Part shown: positions 32,405 through 45,339 of the stretch, one piece after another
Position numbering within the stretch: position 1 is the stretch's first letter
Layout: every line of letters begins with the position of its first letter
NCBI RefSeq assembly: GCF_031143425.1
Contig: NC_090444.1
Coordinates: forward strand, 1,313,361,324-1,313,425,323
DNA: 64,000 bases
Origin: Pleurodeles waltl
Taxonomy: Eukaryota > Chordata > Amphibia > Caudata > Salamandridae
Direction of reading: 5' to 3'
Translations under genes and position numbers: made by a program
Notes under the pieces: generated by a model
Database searches by the model: none
What the model saw: the letters and a program-made list of their open reading frames with translations, nothing else
Told to the model about the DNA's origin: nothing

Positions 32405-33864
32405 TGGTGTGAGAGGGGCGGGCCAAGATGGCAGCCCGAGCGGTCGCATGAGCGTGAGCTCTGAGACTGGTCCAACAATCATCTACCACTATCCTGCAGC
32501 GTCTGGAGCACCCTGACATTGGAATATGCCTTGGGATCATCTGCAGCGGTGATCAACTGCGCTGACGGCTTTTGGAGGCAACAATCGCTCCCGGGGATCG
32601 AAAGACCCAGCCGCATGATGTGGGGGCCTAGATCACTGTAAGAGGCGCCGCGCAGGGCAGAGCTTGGATCTGGCCTGCTGACCCAGCGGGAGCTCCTTGA
32701 GATTATGGTAGCAGATTGCTTGCCTGCGGTGTGAGCACACTGGTCGTGTTTTGCCTCCACCTGCCTCTCGGTACTAGCAGGCACCCGGATTGGAGCATGA
32801 AGTCCGCAGGATGCAGGCCTGTGGCCTGAATGAGAGAGCTGCTATAATCTAGATTGCTCAACTGAGGTATGGGGATTATTACTGAGGCCTTTTCCCAACG
32901 GGTAAGCTGGAGTGAAGCCTTAAGCGCTTGCCGGTCCCACTGCCTGTGCTCCTGGTGTGCTGCCCAGCTTCCTGGCCTCAGAGCCCTGAGCCCGAGAATG
33001 GTACAACGGGCATTTGAGAATCTGCCCCATCTCACTTTGCTGTTAGCAGGATCCACAACCACACCTGGTGCCTCCTCTGCACACTGTAGTATTTCCCTAC
33101 CTCTTTAATGGCTCACATGGAGCCTAGGGCTATAATCGGACATCCTGCTTTTTGGAAGGCAGCTTGCTCTACTGGTCTGCAACCCAAATTAGAAGTTATG
33201 GTGCTCCTTGCCTGCATTGCTGGTTACCCCTCATGACCCACCTCGGGAGGCCCCTAGATTGAGACTGTCCTGGCTGGCTACTACTAATACCGCCACCATG
33301 GTGAAGACCAAGATAAATAAACTGACCATGCACTCTGACAGGGATCAGGCAACTCTGTCTCGCACACTCAAGGATCCCACTTTCGACACTCTACACCAAT
33401 TGGGCACCACCCTGTACAATCACTCTGCTCCATTTGCCAAAATCCTCCAATCTATCTCAGACATCAAAAAATCACTGGAAGCCCGCATAGATGCAGTTTC
33501 TCTGGATGCTGGTCTACTGAGGGCCAATCATTGCAAACTGTTGGGCACGGTGGACGAGACAGAATCAACAGTGGCTGTCTTGAAACTCTTGGAACAAGGA
33601 ATGCAGAAACAAGTTCGGGAAATGGAAAAGGATATACTCATGCTGCACCACAGGGAACAAGATTCTGAGGGATGCTTCCGCCAAAATAATATCCGAGTTC
33701 CTGGATTTCCTGAATGGGCTGAGAGCCCTAGTGTAGAGTTATTTCTGGAGAACTGGTTGACAACAACAATGCTGGCAGACAAAGTCCCAAACTTTTTCTC
33801 TGTAGAACAGGCACACCGCACACCTGGGAAGCCGCCCAGTGGACCGCAGCTTCTATTGTTTTAG
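32405..33864 (+). mobile_element. L1-clade LINE, 5' UTR and ORF1 only
   Basis: It begins near GGGGCGGGCCAAGATGGCAG, a YY1-like CAAGATGG start typical of L1 5' UTRs, and runs through a GC-rich 5' UTR to ORF1. The element stops inside ORF1 at about 33850, where unrelated DNA joins. ORF2 is absent. Confidence 0.75.
33298..33864 (+). pseudogene. L1-clade ORF1 protein, C-terminally truncated
   Basis: The ATG at 33298 sits in a strong Kozak context (CCGCCACCATGG), so I prefer it to an upstream in-frame codon at 33208. Residues from about 60 to 120 form a coiled coil (KKSLEARIDAVSLDAGLL, then KQVREMEKDILML). An RNA-recognition motif follows: RQNNIRVPGFPEWAE, then FFSVEQAHRTPGKPPSG. The frame is open for 188 codons, but the C-terminal domain is lost. 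ORF1 proteins coat LINE RNA as trimers. Confidence 0.82.
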
Positions 33865-34559
33865 GCCTACCACGTAGCCTGACAGCAGCAGGCTTGAACC
33901 GTGCTGCACATACCTGCCAAAATCACCCTTTTGACATGTAGGAAAACCTGATTTTTAATTTTAAACAAGTCAATGCAACCCACATTGCTGTCAAAAAGGT
34001 AGGGTTCACAATATTTAAGAGCAGAACATTAGTGACATTAGAAATGGAATATTCCCCCAGTGACTAGCAAGGATATCTTATGGATTTTGGGGGTCCTGGG
34101 TCAAACACATTTTGGGGCCCCTATTTCAAACAACTATGAACTTCTGATCGATTTTTAGCTAATTCACACAGATTGAATTATACATTAAAATGTCAAAAAT
34201 CATAAAAGAAAGAAGACAAATGATAAGCAATTACATATAGAAAATCTGCACAGTCTCATTAATACCTTTTAAAATACCTCCTGTTCTTGATCTGACCTTG
34301 GACTATCCTGATTCACATTTAGCTCACCATGGATCACCACTATGAGGCCATGGTGTATTCAACAACATTCTAATCTATTGAATAAAAGAAGTAGGATTTT
34401 TAAGGTTTCAAACAAGCTAATTTGTGTAACAATTATATCACATTAAATGGCATCACAAGACCTTTAACATGACGATGAGATCACAAGAAATGACCACACA
34501 ACAAGTTACTAGATGGAGTGGTCTATGATTCTTAGAACATCACTAAGAGATGTGAGGGC
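33865..34559. other. Unassigned AT-rich sequence
   Basis: No coding frame or repeat family recognised. It separates the truncated L1 from the second L1. Confidence 0.45.
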
Positions 34560-35689
34560 TGGAAGTGTGGCCTAGCCAGGCGATGAACAGATGACATAGA
34601 AGCTCTGACGTACCTCGCTCTGTAAGCACCAGAATGGGCCTGCAGTTCCATCCTTAATGATCCGGGGCACCCCATACCTTTTCCCAACCATTGATGATTG
34701 GAGTTTGGGGGTACACATGTACTCTGGTGGCTCCGCCCTGAAATAAGTGGCGGGTAACCCGGCCTCACCTTGGAGGCCCCACGGCGACAAGGGCTGTGGG
34801 TGAGCCTGAGGCTCGAGACCATCTGGTCTCGCCAGGCTGCCCAGTTGGCTTCATCATCACTGAAGACTCAAGTGCTGCCCACCATGTGGTGAATGAGAGA
34901 GGCTGGAGGTGCGTGCAGAGGCCTCACAGTTGTGTGGCCCACGCCAACAGCTTCGCAACATTCCCCAAGGACTAAGAGCACAGCCTAAGGCATGCCCAGT
35001 GCCCTTCCACACTACATACTTGCAACATCAAAGACTTTGGTAATGCGCTCCCGACGGGGGGCTCAGCCAATCGTGCACCTGCTGTGCCTCACCCGCTGGC
35101 ACTGCCTCATCCCTGCGACCCTCTCCATGCACAGAAGGGTCTTTCTTAATTACACATTGCAACATCTCACCGTGCTGGGGCCGCGGAGTGGGACCTCCAC
35201 TGCTATTGTGCCTAAAATTGCTGTGACCAAGCAGCCTGCACTGCCATCACCCAGTAGGCCCTTCATCCTGAAGGCACATTATCCTACTCTGGCCACCCTG
35301 CTGACCACTGTATCACGCGGCCTACCATTGACTATGCACCTTGCTACCATCCCACATCAAATACCGTCAGGGGACCAGTTCGCATCTTCCACCTCCTCAC
35401 GCACCTGCAGCGGCAATCACTCACAGACTGATTAAGCAGGATCCCACTACCAGGCCTTGCATTTACACCCATACTGAATCACTCCTGGGTCGTCCGACCT
35501 CCGGACTCCGCTGGCAGTCCAAACGTCCCACCACCTACCCCTAAGTGACAACATGAAGTCCAACTGGGCCTGCTCACTCCAAATCAACTCAAGACATTTC
35601 CCAGTTGGGTTTCCCCTTCTCCCTTCTAACCATGGTGTGTGGCAACCCCAACACAAAAACTGCCGTTTGAAAAACCAAAACTCATGAAC
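34560..35689 (+). other. L1 5' UTR region
   Basis: GC-rich sequence without credible coding frames. Blocks such as GGCGGGTAACCCGGCCTCACC resemble LINE 5' UTRs. A CT-rich segment near 35600-35640 precedes ORF1. Confidence 0.5.
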
Positions 35690-36430
35690 GCACAGGAGAC
35701 CGTGGCAACAATGGAGTTGGGTGCGACTAGGGGACCAGACGTCGGACACCTGTCTGGCACTGATGCCATTATTGCGGAACTCATGGCTGGTTTTTGAGCA
35801 ACAGATGGCTTATTTGAAACCAGCTCCGTCCGCCTTGACCACATGGAGGAACGGCTGGACCGTCAAAATACGCGACTGGACAGTGCGGAGGAGTGCATTT
35901 CCAACCCTGGAAGACAGTGCCACTACAAGACGTCTTGAGAAGTTGGAGCATCTCCTCAAATCAGTAGCTATCTAGAATGAGGAACTTAAAGCACAGGGAT
36001 GCCGCAACAATATACGAATGCTGGGGGTGGCGGAGTCCACCAATACTGGGCGTCTGGATCTGTTTGTTGAATGTTTACTAACTGATCTGTTCAGCCGCCA
36101 GAACTTCACTTCCACCTTCTTTGTGGAGAAAGCCCATTGATCGCTTGGACCAGGCCCATCCCCTGGTGACTGCCACGACCAATACTTGCCAGTCTGGGAT
36201 ATTGCCTTAAGACTTGCTCTGGAACTTAGCCCTCTGCAGTAGCAAGCATCCACAATTTCCCTCTATCTAGACATCACAATCGCTGTACAGGAGGCACACC
36301 GCAAAATGGTGGATGTCAATGGCAAAGCCTGTTTCTTTGACACCCCATGCGAAGTCTTGACGTTTTGCAAGCAACACGCCAAAGACTTTTCTCCTCCTCG
36401 GCACACCACTCCGAGCGCTTCCCCTTGATA
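35690..36430 (+). pseudogene. L1-clade ORF1 remnant
   Basis: Decayed ORF1 read in shifting frames. RRNNIRML-like sequence at 36000-36020 (CRNNIRMLGVAESTNTGRLD), FTSTFFVEKAH at about 36103-36138 and VQEAHRKMVDVNGKACFFD at about 36287-36345 correspond to the RNA-recognition motif and C-terminal domain. A coiled coil precedes them (RLDHMEERLDRQNTRLDSAE near 35835). Several stops are present. Confidence 0.7.
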
Positions 36431-36892
36431 TACACTCTACTGCGAGCATTGACTTGTTCCCCCCCTTACTGAACTTCTGCCACTTTTCTGCTGCTCCTTG
36501 CGGCCCCACTATGCTAAACTCTGTACCTCTAGCTACATGACCCCATTGCTGACCACACTGACATCCCACAGATCATGCCTTACTAATGACAAACAATGGC
36601 CCATTCCTCTTCCACTCCAACAGACTCTTCGACAGACTGGGCCCGCCCACCACAGCGTTGCCACTCCCCAGTCATGTACAGTACTATGATGACTTTATAT
36701 CTTTATTTGTTTGCAGGGCTTTTTACAAGGGGTTCGCTGGGCTTGTTTTTGCCTAGTGTGAGCAGGGGGTTGGAGGGAAGTTGCTATTGGGTTGTTCATT
36801 CTTCTTTTTTTAATTTTACATCCTTCCACAGTAATAATCATTGTGGATATATACTTTGTTGCCACACATCACCCATACTAACCTATGGGATA
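36431..36892 (+). other. L1 inter-ORF region
   Basis: CT-rich non-coding DNA between ORF1 and the start of ORF2, ending at the CCAC duplication at 36893-36896. It includes a TTCTTCTTTTTTTAATTTT run near 36800. Nothing else is recognisable. Confidence 0.5.
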
Positions 36893-37668
36893 CCACTGTC
36901 ATAGTTGGACTATTGCTCTAGGCAAGACTGCTGGTTTAGGGATGACAGCACTTTTGTTTGTAGGCGACTAGGCTAATCCTACAGTATGTTGCAACTGTCG
37001 GTCCAACCCTCCCGGCTCACAAGCAGTACCTCACCAAAACCCCAAACAGTAAAAGGTCATTTCTGGCAGCCTTTACGCATGGACTCAAGAATGCGAAACC
37101 ACAGGGGAGTTGTTGTTAAAAGGAGATTACCCTTTTCTCACATGAGCAGCAAGTCTCAGTCACACACAGGCAATAAAGGAGATGCAGTAAAGTTTTCAAT
37201 AGGTTTTATTAACAAGACTGCAATCTACTATACAATGCATGAGCTGCAATGATTAGGATAATGAACAATGCAAGAATCAGAATTGTAAAAATGGGAGTTG
37301 TGAATACAAAGACCCCCACCATCTTGCAATAACATGAAATGTAAAATAGGCCCTAATGCCCTAGCATGGAGAAGCGTATCTCTAATCTAAAGAGAGCTAG
37401 GTGTGATAAACCTAATCTGCCAGTACCATGTCTATGAGAAGAGCCCCCCAATCCTTGTTACCTTGGAATGAGGTCTCTTTGCTTGTGAGACTGCTGTGAC
37501 TCTGCCTTCTGTTTTACGTAGTCAGGACGTTGCTCTGACCGCCCCACTCTCTCTCTACATCTATCCAGTGCATCATGAAAGGAACAGGAGGGACGTGAAT
37601 TAGTACATCTATCAGGAGCTTTTAGATTTTCTCAATTTCTGAGATTATGGCCCTCATTATGACATTGG

Positions 37669-38220
37669 CAGTAAATGCCCCTTACCGCCATGCTGACGGC
37701 CGCCAACTTACCGCCACGCTGGCGAATATCCATCCACCATATTATGACACACACACACCAATCTGACAGAATACAGCCACATACACAAATCTGCCAGACG
37801 AAAGGTCAGTGCTAAATTGGTGGTTGAAAAACCCACACACCGTTACGCCAACAGAACAACACCCATCACATTATGACCCACAAATCACCACGGCAGACAT
37901 TCAACTGCGGTAAACCATTGGAAGTACATACCGCCGCGTTCACAATGGACACCCACATACAAAAAACACTACATTGGCCAATTCAAACAACAGACACCTG
38001 ACACCCATACACACACCACATCCACACCTCTATAAAACACACACCCACATTACCCACCACCCCATACGAATATAAATCATTGCCACCAGACAGACACCAG
38101 GACCACTGCCACAACTAGACACACACACCACTCACACCCATACATCCCTCAAGCACTCCACATTACACACCCCAATACATTACCCAACATACCCTCACAA
38201 ACACACATCACATAACACCC
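37669..38220. other. H2 subterminal region beside gene A
   Basis: Subterminal motifs CTTACCGCCA, ACGCTGGCG and CCGCGGTA-like sequence near 37690-37935, then CA-rich DNA (ACACACACC runs) up to the gene A start. It mirrors the right end of H1. Confidence 0.55.
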
Positions 38221-39559
38221 ATGGCGCCACAAAGGCACCCCCATTTCATGGGGGAGGAGGAGTTAAGGGTCATGGTGGAGGAAATCGTCAGGATAGAGCC
38301 ACAGCTATTTGGCGCACAGGTGCAGCAGATATCAATAGCAAGGAAGATGAAGCTATGGCGGAGAATAGTGGACAGGGTCAACGCCGTGGGACAGCACCCA
38401 AGAACAAGGGACGACATCAGGAAGAGGTGGAACGACCTACGGGGGAAGGTACATTCCATAGCAGCAAGACACCAGCTCGCTATCCAGAGGACTGGCGGTG
38501 GACCCACCACCTCCTCCCCCACAACTCACAGCATGGGAGGAGCAGGTATTGGCAATACTGCATCCTGAGGGCCTGGCCTGTGTTGGAAGAGAATTGGACA
38601 CTGGTAAGTCAACTTTTAACAATGATCATCCCCCATACATGCATGCCATCACACACCCACACTCTCACCCCCATCACTCGACTCCATCCCCCAAACTCCA
38701 CCATCACATCACAATAATCGCAATGCCAATCCCTGCATGCTGTACCACTGTCTGGACACCTCTCACAGCCCTACATGGACACTCATCACCAAAGCATGCA
38801 CAGCATAGGGAAACTAACATAACCACTATACACCAACATACACGAGCAAACACTGGCAGGGGAACAACATCCATAGAGGGGAAGCTACAGAAGTACAAAT
38901 GTCAGAAACCTTAAGCATAATACATAATTTACATCCCCACAGGTACCCCAGCCAATGTCACTGGAGAGGAGGTGCCACCACTATCCAGTCCCCCAACAGA
39001 AGAGGACCACAGTGATGACTGTAGCTCTGGACTTCAGGATCTGGACGATCTCCCTGGCCCATCAGGGACCACTGGACAGTTGGTCACCCAAGCCCAGTCA
39101 CAGACCACCACAGAGCCTCTCTCATTAGGATCCAACACCACAGCATCCACCCAGCGTACCCACACCTCTGTCCCCAGGACATGTCAATCAGCAGTGTGCC
39201 CACCTGTACAGGGACCCCAGGCCACACCTCATACACAAGACAATCAGGGACCTGGGGTCAGTGGCAGTGAGCACACTATTCAGGAGACAGAGGCACAGGC
39301 CAACAGGGACACTGGGAGGACTGCTGTGCACCGGGGGAGGACAGGACCAGGGAACCGACTCTCCAGGAGGCACTCTGAGATCCTGGGAGCCTACCAACAT
39401 TCTCAGGACACGATGGGCCAGATCCTAGACAACGTGCAGGAGAACAGGCGGCTGCAGGAGGGACAGTATCAGGGGATCAGGGAGGACTTGCAGGCCATCA
39501 ACAACACCCTGATTTCCAAAGCAGGGGTGCTGGCAGACATGGCCAAAATCGACTACTAG
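38221..39559 (+). pseudogene. H2 gene A, NAIF1-like Myb/SANT protein, two exons
   Basis: ATG at 38221. Exon 1 (to 38603) encodes the Myb/SANT domain: FMGEEELRVMVEEIVRIE, RRIVDRVNAVGQHPRTRDD, RKRWNDLRGKVHS. A frameshift lies near 38505 in a Pro-rich stretch, after which QLTAWEEQVLAILHPEGLA continues. Intron 38604-38942 has GTAAGT and CCCCACAG ends, and exon 2 restores frame across the junction. Exon 2 is Ser/Thr/Gln-rich, then helical (ILGAYQHSQDTMGQILDNVQ), ending early at TAG 39557-39559 after MAKIDY, shorter than in H1. Confidence 0.87.
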
Positions 39560-39830
39560 TATTTCACGTATTGCAAATTTGTATTGATTGAAACAGCTAC
39601 AACCATTGCAAATGAACTGTACTTAGAATGAGCATAGAAATAGTGACCTGTAGCTGGCTGTTGTGATCACATCAGGAGAATGTGTCATATCACCAACATC
39701 TGCAAAATGAATATCCAGAAGCAACAGTAAGTAGGGCAAAGAAGTGGGTAATGCCAGCATGCCATGCCAATGCCACACAGAACACATCAATAGTCATAGA
39801 AATGTAAAGTTGCACTGTCTCACCCGTGTG
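39560..39830. other. H2 spacer between convergent gene A and transposase
   Basis: AT-rich DNA that matches the position of the H1 spacer. Probably holds both 3' UTRs. Confidence 0.5.
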
Positions 39831-41923
39831 TCATTGGAAGTAGTGACATACCACAGATGTTCTGTTGTCCACATCCTCATACTCTGCCTGCTCATCCTCA
39901 CTGTCCTCAGGGTCCACTGCTGCAACAGGGGTATCTCCAGTCTCCTCCTCCTGCAGAAGAGGCATGTGGGTCAGGTTGTGCAACATGCAGCATGCCACTA
40001 CTATCTGCCAGGTCTTCTTGGGTGAGTAGCACAGGTGTTGTGTAGCCATTTTAGCTATAGCTCCATGCACGTTAGTTTAATACACTAGGCCGCTGTGCAC
40101 TTTGACCTAGATATATTTTATTCGGCTTCGCATTGTTATTTTTACAATAACCAGTTTTACGGTCTTGTTTTAGTTTCTTCTGTCTAACTGTTTTGCTTAG
40201 CCCAGCACTGTGTTCTCAAACAACGCATTTTTGATCACTTTGTGCTTCAGTCAAGGCTACAGTTTGGTACATTGCCGGTGAACGTGGTAGAAGTTTAGTC
40301 TCCAACATTCGGAGAAAATACACATCCTTATGTAGGGACATTTTCTTAGAACATTAGCTGTGTTATTATAAAAACACTTCCTAGACCCATTACAGGTTAA
40401 GAGGGAGATTCCAGCCTGGGAACCACAACTGTATGCTGATTGCTGAAGGCTTTGCTGCAGATGCTAACGCAGACTACAGGCCTTTGCTCAGGTATGAGGG
40501 TCGATGTCCTCCCGGGGGAACCTGAAAGGCAGGATTAGAGCTTAACATGCTGTGCTCAAATTATGATTCAGATAGAAAATAGTCCATCGATTTTAGTGGC
40601 AATATGATAGCGTTATTCTTATGCTTCACTTTCATCGTCACCCTTTTAATATTGTCATGTTGTGTTGTTTTGGTTATTGCAGCTCACACTTTGCTGTCTA
40701 AAATGCAGTTGATTTATTAAACCAGTCTTTAAAACTTATGCTGCTTTCATTGTCATTTATATATATGAGACCGAATTGTGAATGAGAAAACCGGATGCGA
40801 CCTGAGTGTCTACGACTTCTCTGAGAAGTATGATATGTCATGCGCTCGGCTGCCCAATCGTCTCTACCTTTCGGGAGAGGCGAGGCACTGCTAGTTAGCC
40901 GGAGCAAAACCTGGATTTAGAGCGACAGGTGTCATCCACTGTGGGTCAGACTCAGTCTCCCACACTGTGGACGATCTTGCTGCCCAAAATCCAGTAGTCT
41001 CATTAGAATAATGACAGGGATCCACCTGTCAGATGGAGGCACCTGAACCTGACCTTAAGGAGGCCAAAGGTCCTTTATATGATCTTTCTGATTCGCCCAT
41101 GTGCCTCATTATACGTTCTAAAACCCTTGTCCTGGCATTCCTCACAGGGGTCAGCAGCCATGACAGATATGGATGACCAGAGTCACCTGCAAGTATTGAG
41201 GGACAACATTTAGCCACACACTATCCAATATGGCCAACACCATAGGCATACACCAACATATACTGGGTGGGAACCAGGGCTTACCTATCAGCCACACCCT
41301 GTGCCTCTGTAGTTTGGCCATCACATTAGGGATGCTGCTATTCCTCAGGACAAAGGCATCATGCTCCGACCCAGGAAACTTAGCATTGATGTGGGAGATG
41401 TACTGGTCTGCCAAGCACACCATCTGCACAGTCATGGAGTGGGAAGTTTTACGATTACTGAACACCTGTTTATTCTGGCGAGGGGAGTACAAATGCAATA
41501 TGTGTTCCGTCAATCGCACCAATTATGTTGGGGATATGTCCCATTGAATAGAATCTGGCCTTCACAGTGGCCAAATCCTCAACCTGGGAGAATGCAATGT
41601 AGTTGCACAAGTGTTTTATCAGGGCAGACAACACTCTTGTTATTATGTTTGAGAACATTGGTTGTGACATTTCTGCTGCCAAGCCCACTGTCACTTGGAA
41701 AGAACCAGTTGCCAGGAAATGGGGAACTGATAGCACTTGCACAAGAGGGGGGGATCCCACCGGGGTGACGGATAGCTGAGATCAGGTCAGGCTCCAACTG
41801 GGCACACATCCCTGTGATTGTAGCCCTGTCCATTCTATAGGTGAGTATAATGTGCCTCTCCTCCAGTATAGCCAAGTCCACCAGGGTTCTGTACACGGGG
41901 GTATGTCTCCATTTCCTATTCAT
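39831..41923 (-). pseudogene. H2 Harbinger transposase, split by a solo LTR
   Basis: Minus strand from ATG 41923, just after an acceptor-like CTGCAG, so an upstream non-coding exon is possible. It reads VYRTLVDLAILEERHIILTY, then after a shift GAIDGTHIAFV near 41500 (first Asp), NAKFPGSEHDAFVLRNS, an intron ending near 41189, and GDSGHPYLSWLLTPVRNART (second Asp). The Glu motif region is frameshifted. A solo LTR sits at 40036-41013 in the GGSLCYSPKK stretch. The last exon ends VVCHYFQ at 39831. At least three frame changes besides the insertion. Confidence 0.87.
40036..41013 (+). mobile_element. Solo LTR inside the H2 transposase
   Basis: ACAGG flanks both sides (40031-40035 and 41014-41018), and the transposase frame is continuous when the insert and one ACAGG are removed. 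It starts TGTTGTGTAGCCATTTTAG. TATA-like TTATAAAAAC is near 40370 and ATTAAA near 40714. Its general order of signals resembles the LTR at 14017-15075 but the sequence is different. The right end is not a standard CA, so the exact border is uncertain by a few bases. Confidence 0.75.
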
Positions 41924-42385
41924 CTGCAGCTGTAGGTATCTAAGGGACACAAGAATGAGTAGGCTGTCACAAACTGAACAATGGAGCCACAACAGCACTC
42001 CACAATGTGCAAACATGTAATGCGACAGTGTAATTAGTGAAATATGTGCCAATTGATCCTGTGACACAGCAATAATCAATAGGCCTGTCCACCGCCCCTG
42101 AAAAGGCAACCGCCAGTCCTGTGTGGAGAGACAGGTGGAAGTGAGGTAATGCCGCTGACATTGTGCGCCGTGGTGGTAGGTGGTCGTGAACCGCTGTGCA
42201 ATTCCTCATTGGTTGATATTGGGCCCTATGTGGTTCAGTGGCCAATGGGGATCTACGCCAGCGGTGACAGTATGCACCGCCGCAGACATGACCATTTTCT
42301 AACTGATTCCTCACTTGTTTCCTGCCCTTCCATAGGAGAAGACCTATGCTGCATGTGCTGCTGTGACCTGTGTCTGGAACCTACC
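41924..42385. promoter_or_regulatory. H2 head-to-head spacer between transposase and gene B
   Basis: 462 bp between divergent ATGs. Inverted CCAAT boxes (ATTGG) at 42208-42212 and 42218-42222 have the same 10-base spacing as in H1, where they read CCAAT because the element is reversed. A likely bidirectional promoter. Confidence 0.6.
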
Positions 42386-44639
42386 ATGGCCCGTGTGACC
42401 GGGGAAAGTGCCCCAGCCTTCACTTCTGAGGAGTGGGAGCGACTGGACGATGGGGTCCTACCCCAGTACGGACTGCTGTATGAGCCTCCAGACCAACAGG
42501 TGAGTACAACTTGTGCACGATGCATGTGGCATGAATGCTTGGAGTTGGGTGTGAAGGCCTTGTGTAAGGGGGGTGGGTGGATGTCCACCTGGCGGTGTCC
42601 ATGTTGTGGGCTGGGCTATGTGTGTGCCAATGGTGATGCAAACGGGTATGCTGGGCTATTTGTGTGACAGCCTCGACTGTTTGCCTAATGTAGTTCTCCT
42701 GTCTGTATTGCCTCCGCAGGTCAGCGCCCATCAAAAGAAAGGAATATGGCATGTCATTGCCAAGGACGTGCGGACCCTGGGGGTCTATGGCAGGCGAAGC
42801 ACCCACTGTCGGAAACAGTGGGAGGACCTGAGACGCTGGGCACGGAAGACCGCGGAGGCCCAGCTGGGTATGGCCTCCCAATGAGGAAGGGGTGCCCGTC
42901 GGACCCTGACCCCCCTGATCGCCTGCATACTGGTGGTGGCCTACCCTGAGCTGGATGGGCGCTTCAGGGCATCACAGCAGCCACAAGGGGTGAGTACATT
43001 GGCTATCATTACAATTTAGGGCTGGTGGGGTGGGATCCGGGTGGTGGTTGTGTGTCCTTGGGTGCCACTAGGCCAGACCAGACATAGCAGCATAGGTCCT
43101 CTGGTGGCTAAGAGTCTGAATGGGAAATACTGCTTACCTAGCTTGTTAGAATTCACTCCTGGTCAGGGCTGCATGGGTCCCAGGTGTGTTGCAGTTGGCG
43201 GTGTGTGCCCCTTGGTGACTAGTCATTTCATTGGTAGTGCAATGCATAGTGAGTAGGCCTGTTCCCTGTGTGTGAGGGTGCTGTGTACGCCAACTGTGGT
43301 GTTGGTGCAGTCATTGACCCAGTGTATCCTTTGTCTCTATCCCCCCTTTTCTTGTTTTGTCATCCTGTCCTTATGTGCATTAGCATCATCTGGTGGAGGA
43401 GCAGAGGCACCGGCGACAGAGGAAGCTGCATCCCACAGGACCCTGGAGGCAGAGTCCACCGACTCTGAGGGCACCAGTAGGATGGAGGGCGAGGGGAGCA
43501 CAACGGCAGAGACTGGAGGGGACAATAAAGACTCTGATACCTCCTCCGATGGGAGCTCCTGGTGGTGGCGGACACCTCTGCGACCACCCCCGCTGCAGGT
43601 ACAGCTGCTACCCCACGTACCAGCACCACCCTCCCAGAAGCCCCTCAGTGAGTTGCCCATGCCTGCTCACCCAGGAGGGTGGGCATCTCCTTTGCCCCAG
43701 GCACCTCAGGCCGTACCCCAGTGAGCCCTCCTGCCCTGAGCGAGGAGGCTGCTGACCTCCTGAGATCCATCTTTGTAGGGCAAACAACCATTGTGAATGC
43801 CATCCAGGGGCTGGCAGCCCAGATGCAGCAATCTAATGCATTCCTGGAGGGCATTCAGGGTGGATTGGTGGCCCAACAGAGATCGATTCAGGCTCTGGCC
43901 TCCTCTTTGATGGCAACCATTGTCCCTGTTTCAACCATCCCCCCTCCAACCTCCACTTACCAGTCCCATTCTCCTCAACCCCAACCCATCCCAAGCACAC
44001 AGGCAGACAAGCATGCACACAAGACAACACCCAAGAGTGTCACAGGCAAACACAAGCACCACACTACATCCCACAGCCACTCACACAAACACGATTCAGT
44101 TGCAAACACAACATCCACTATCTCCACTGTCTCCTCCTCCTCCACCTCCCACCCAGTTGCGTCTACACTCACACTTATATGCACTACATCAATACCCACT
44201 ACCAGCATCATCACCACACCAAACAGAACACACACCTCACTGGCAGACACCTCCACAACATCCATGCAAGCGTCCTGTGTCCTCTCCCACCGTGTCTGTC
44301 TTCCCCCTTCCTAAAGTACACAAACGGGAGCACTCAGACACCCAAAAGGCATTCAGCTCACAACAGCATACAGCCCATGCACCTGCACCCAAATCCAGCA
44401 GACAAACACCTCCAACAACCACTCCCTCATCCTCCACTCCCATTAGCCTCCCTCTTCCTACCCCAACGTCCTTAAAAAGCTTTTCCTTTACACGATTGAC
44501 TTCTTCCCTACCCCTACCCCCGACCTGCACATATGGCCAGGGTAGCAAGGACCCTACCAAGCACCTCAGCCAAACAGGCCACGGGCCCAGTGGTTGCACC
44601 ACCTACTCAGGGTGGAAAGGATTCCAGGCCAACAGTACT

Positions 44640-44800
44640 GAAGGGGAAGGAGCCTGCTGCGGCTGCTAAAAAGGGGAAGGAGCCTGGACCAGCTGCTAAG
44701 AAGGGGAAGGGGCCTGCACCAGCTACTAAGAAGGGAAGGTGCCTGCACCAGAGGCTAAGAAGGGGAAGAGCCCATCCACCAGTGCCAGGAAGGGTAAGGG
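44640..44800 (+). repeat. Lys-rich coding repeat of H2 gene B
   Basis: Five or so units of about 30-33 bp, core AAGAAGGGGAAGGGGCCTGC, encoding KKGKGPAPA and similar. Confidence 0.85.
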
Positions 44801-44904
44801 ATCCCCAACCCATGAGCAGGAGGAGAGGAGGCACTCTACGCCAGCAGAAGCTGCCAGCCAAACACCGCCACCACCACCAGCTGTCCCAGGGCCCCCACCA
44901 CCAG

Positions 44905-45275
44905 CCATGGTAGAGCAGCCATCAGAGGGTGCAGGGGCTGAGCAGGATCCTCCCACAACCACCACCATAGTGCAGACATCAGAGGGTGCAGGGGCTGAGT
45001 GAGCAGAAGCCTCCCGCAACCACCACCACAGTGCAGCCATCGGAGGGTGCAAGGGCCGAGCAGGAGCCTCCCACAACCACCACCACTGTGCAGACATCGG
45101 AGGGTGCAGGGGCCGAGCAGGAGCCTCCCACAACCACCACCACAGTGCAGCCATCAGAGGATGCAGGAGCTGAGCAGGAGCCTCCCAGAACCACCACCAC
45201 AGTGCAGCCATCAGAGGGTGCAGGGGCTGAGCAGGAGCCTCCCACAACCACCATCACAGTGCAGCCGTTACTGCC
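44905..45275 (+). repeat. Minisatellite, about 57-bp units, in H2 gene B
   Basis: Six to seven units with GTGCAGCCATCAGAGGGTGC, AGGGGCTGAGCAGGAGCCTC and CCACAACCACCACCAC. It encodes TVQPSEGAGAEQEPPTTTT per unit. The unit length is a multiple of three, so most copies keep the frame. This array is not in H1 or H3. Confidence 0.9.
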
Positions 45276-45339
45276 GGCAGACGCCATATAGTCCAGCCTC
45301 CATGGGCTGCTGTACAGCCTGCCCCCACCAGAACCAGTG

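Noticed and set aside
33208..33297. Upstream in-frame ATG for the L1 ORF1
   Set aside because: The ATG at 33298 has a much better Kozak context and the upstream codons look like 5' UTR.
35972..36253. A minus-strand frame opposite the second L1 ORF1
   Set aside because: The plus strand reads as ORF1 with family motifs; the minus frame is a shadow.
36897..37491. An isolated LTR fragment unrelated to 56836-57343
   Set aside because: The two pieces are complementary halves of one LTR and share the CCAC duplication.
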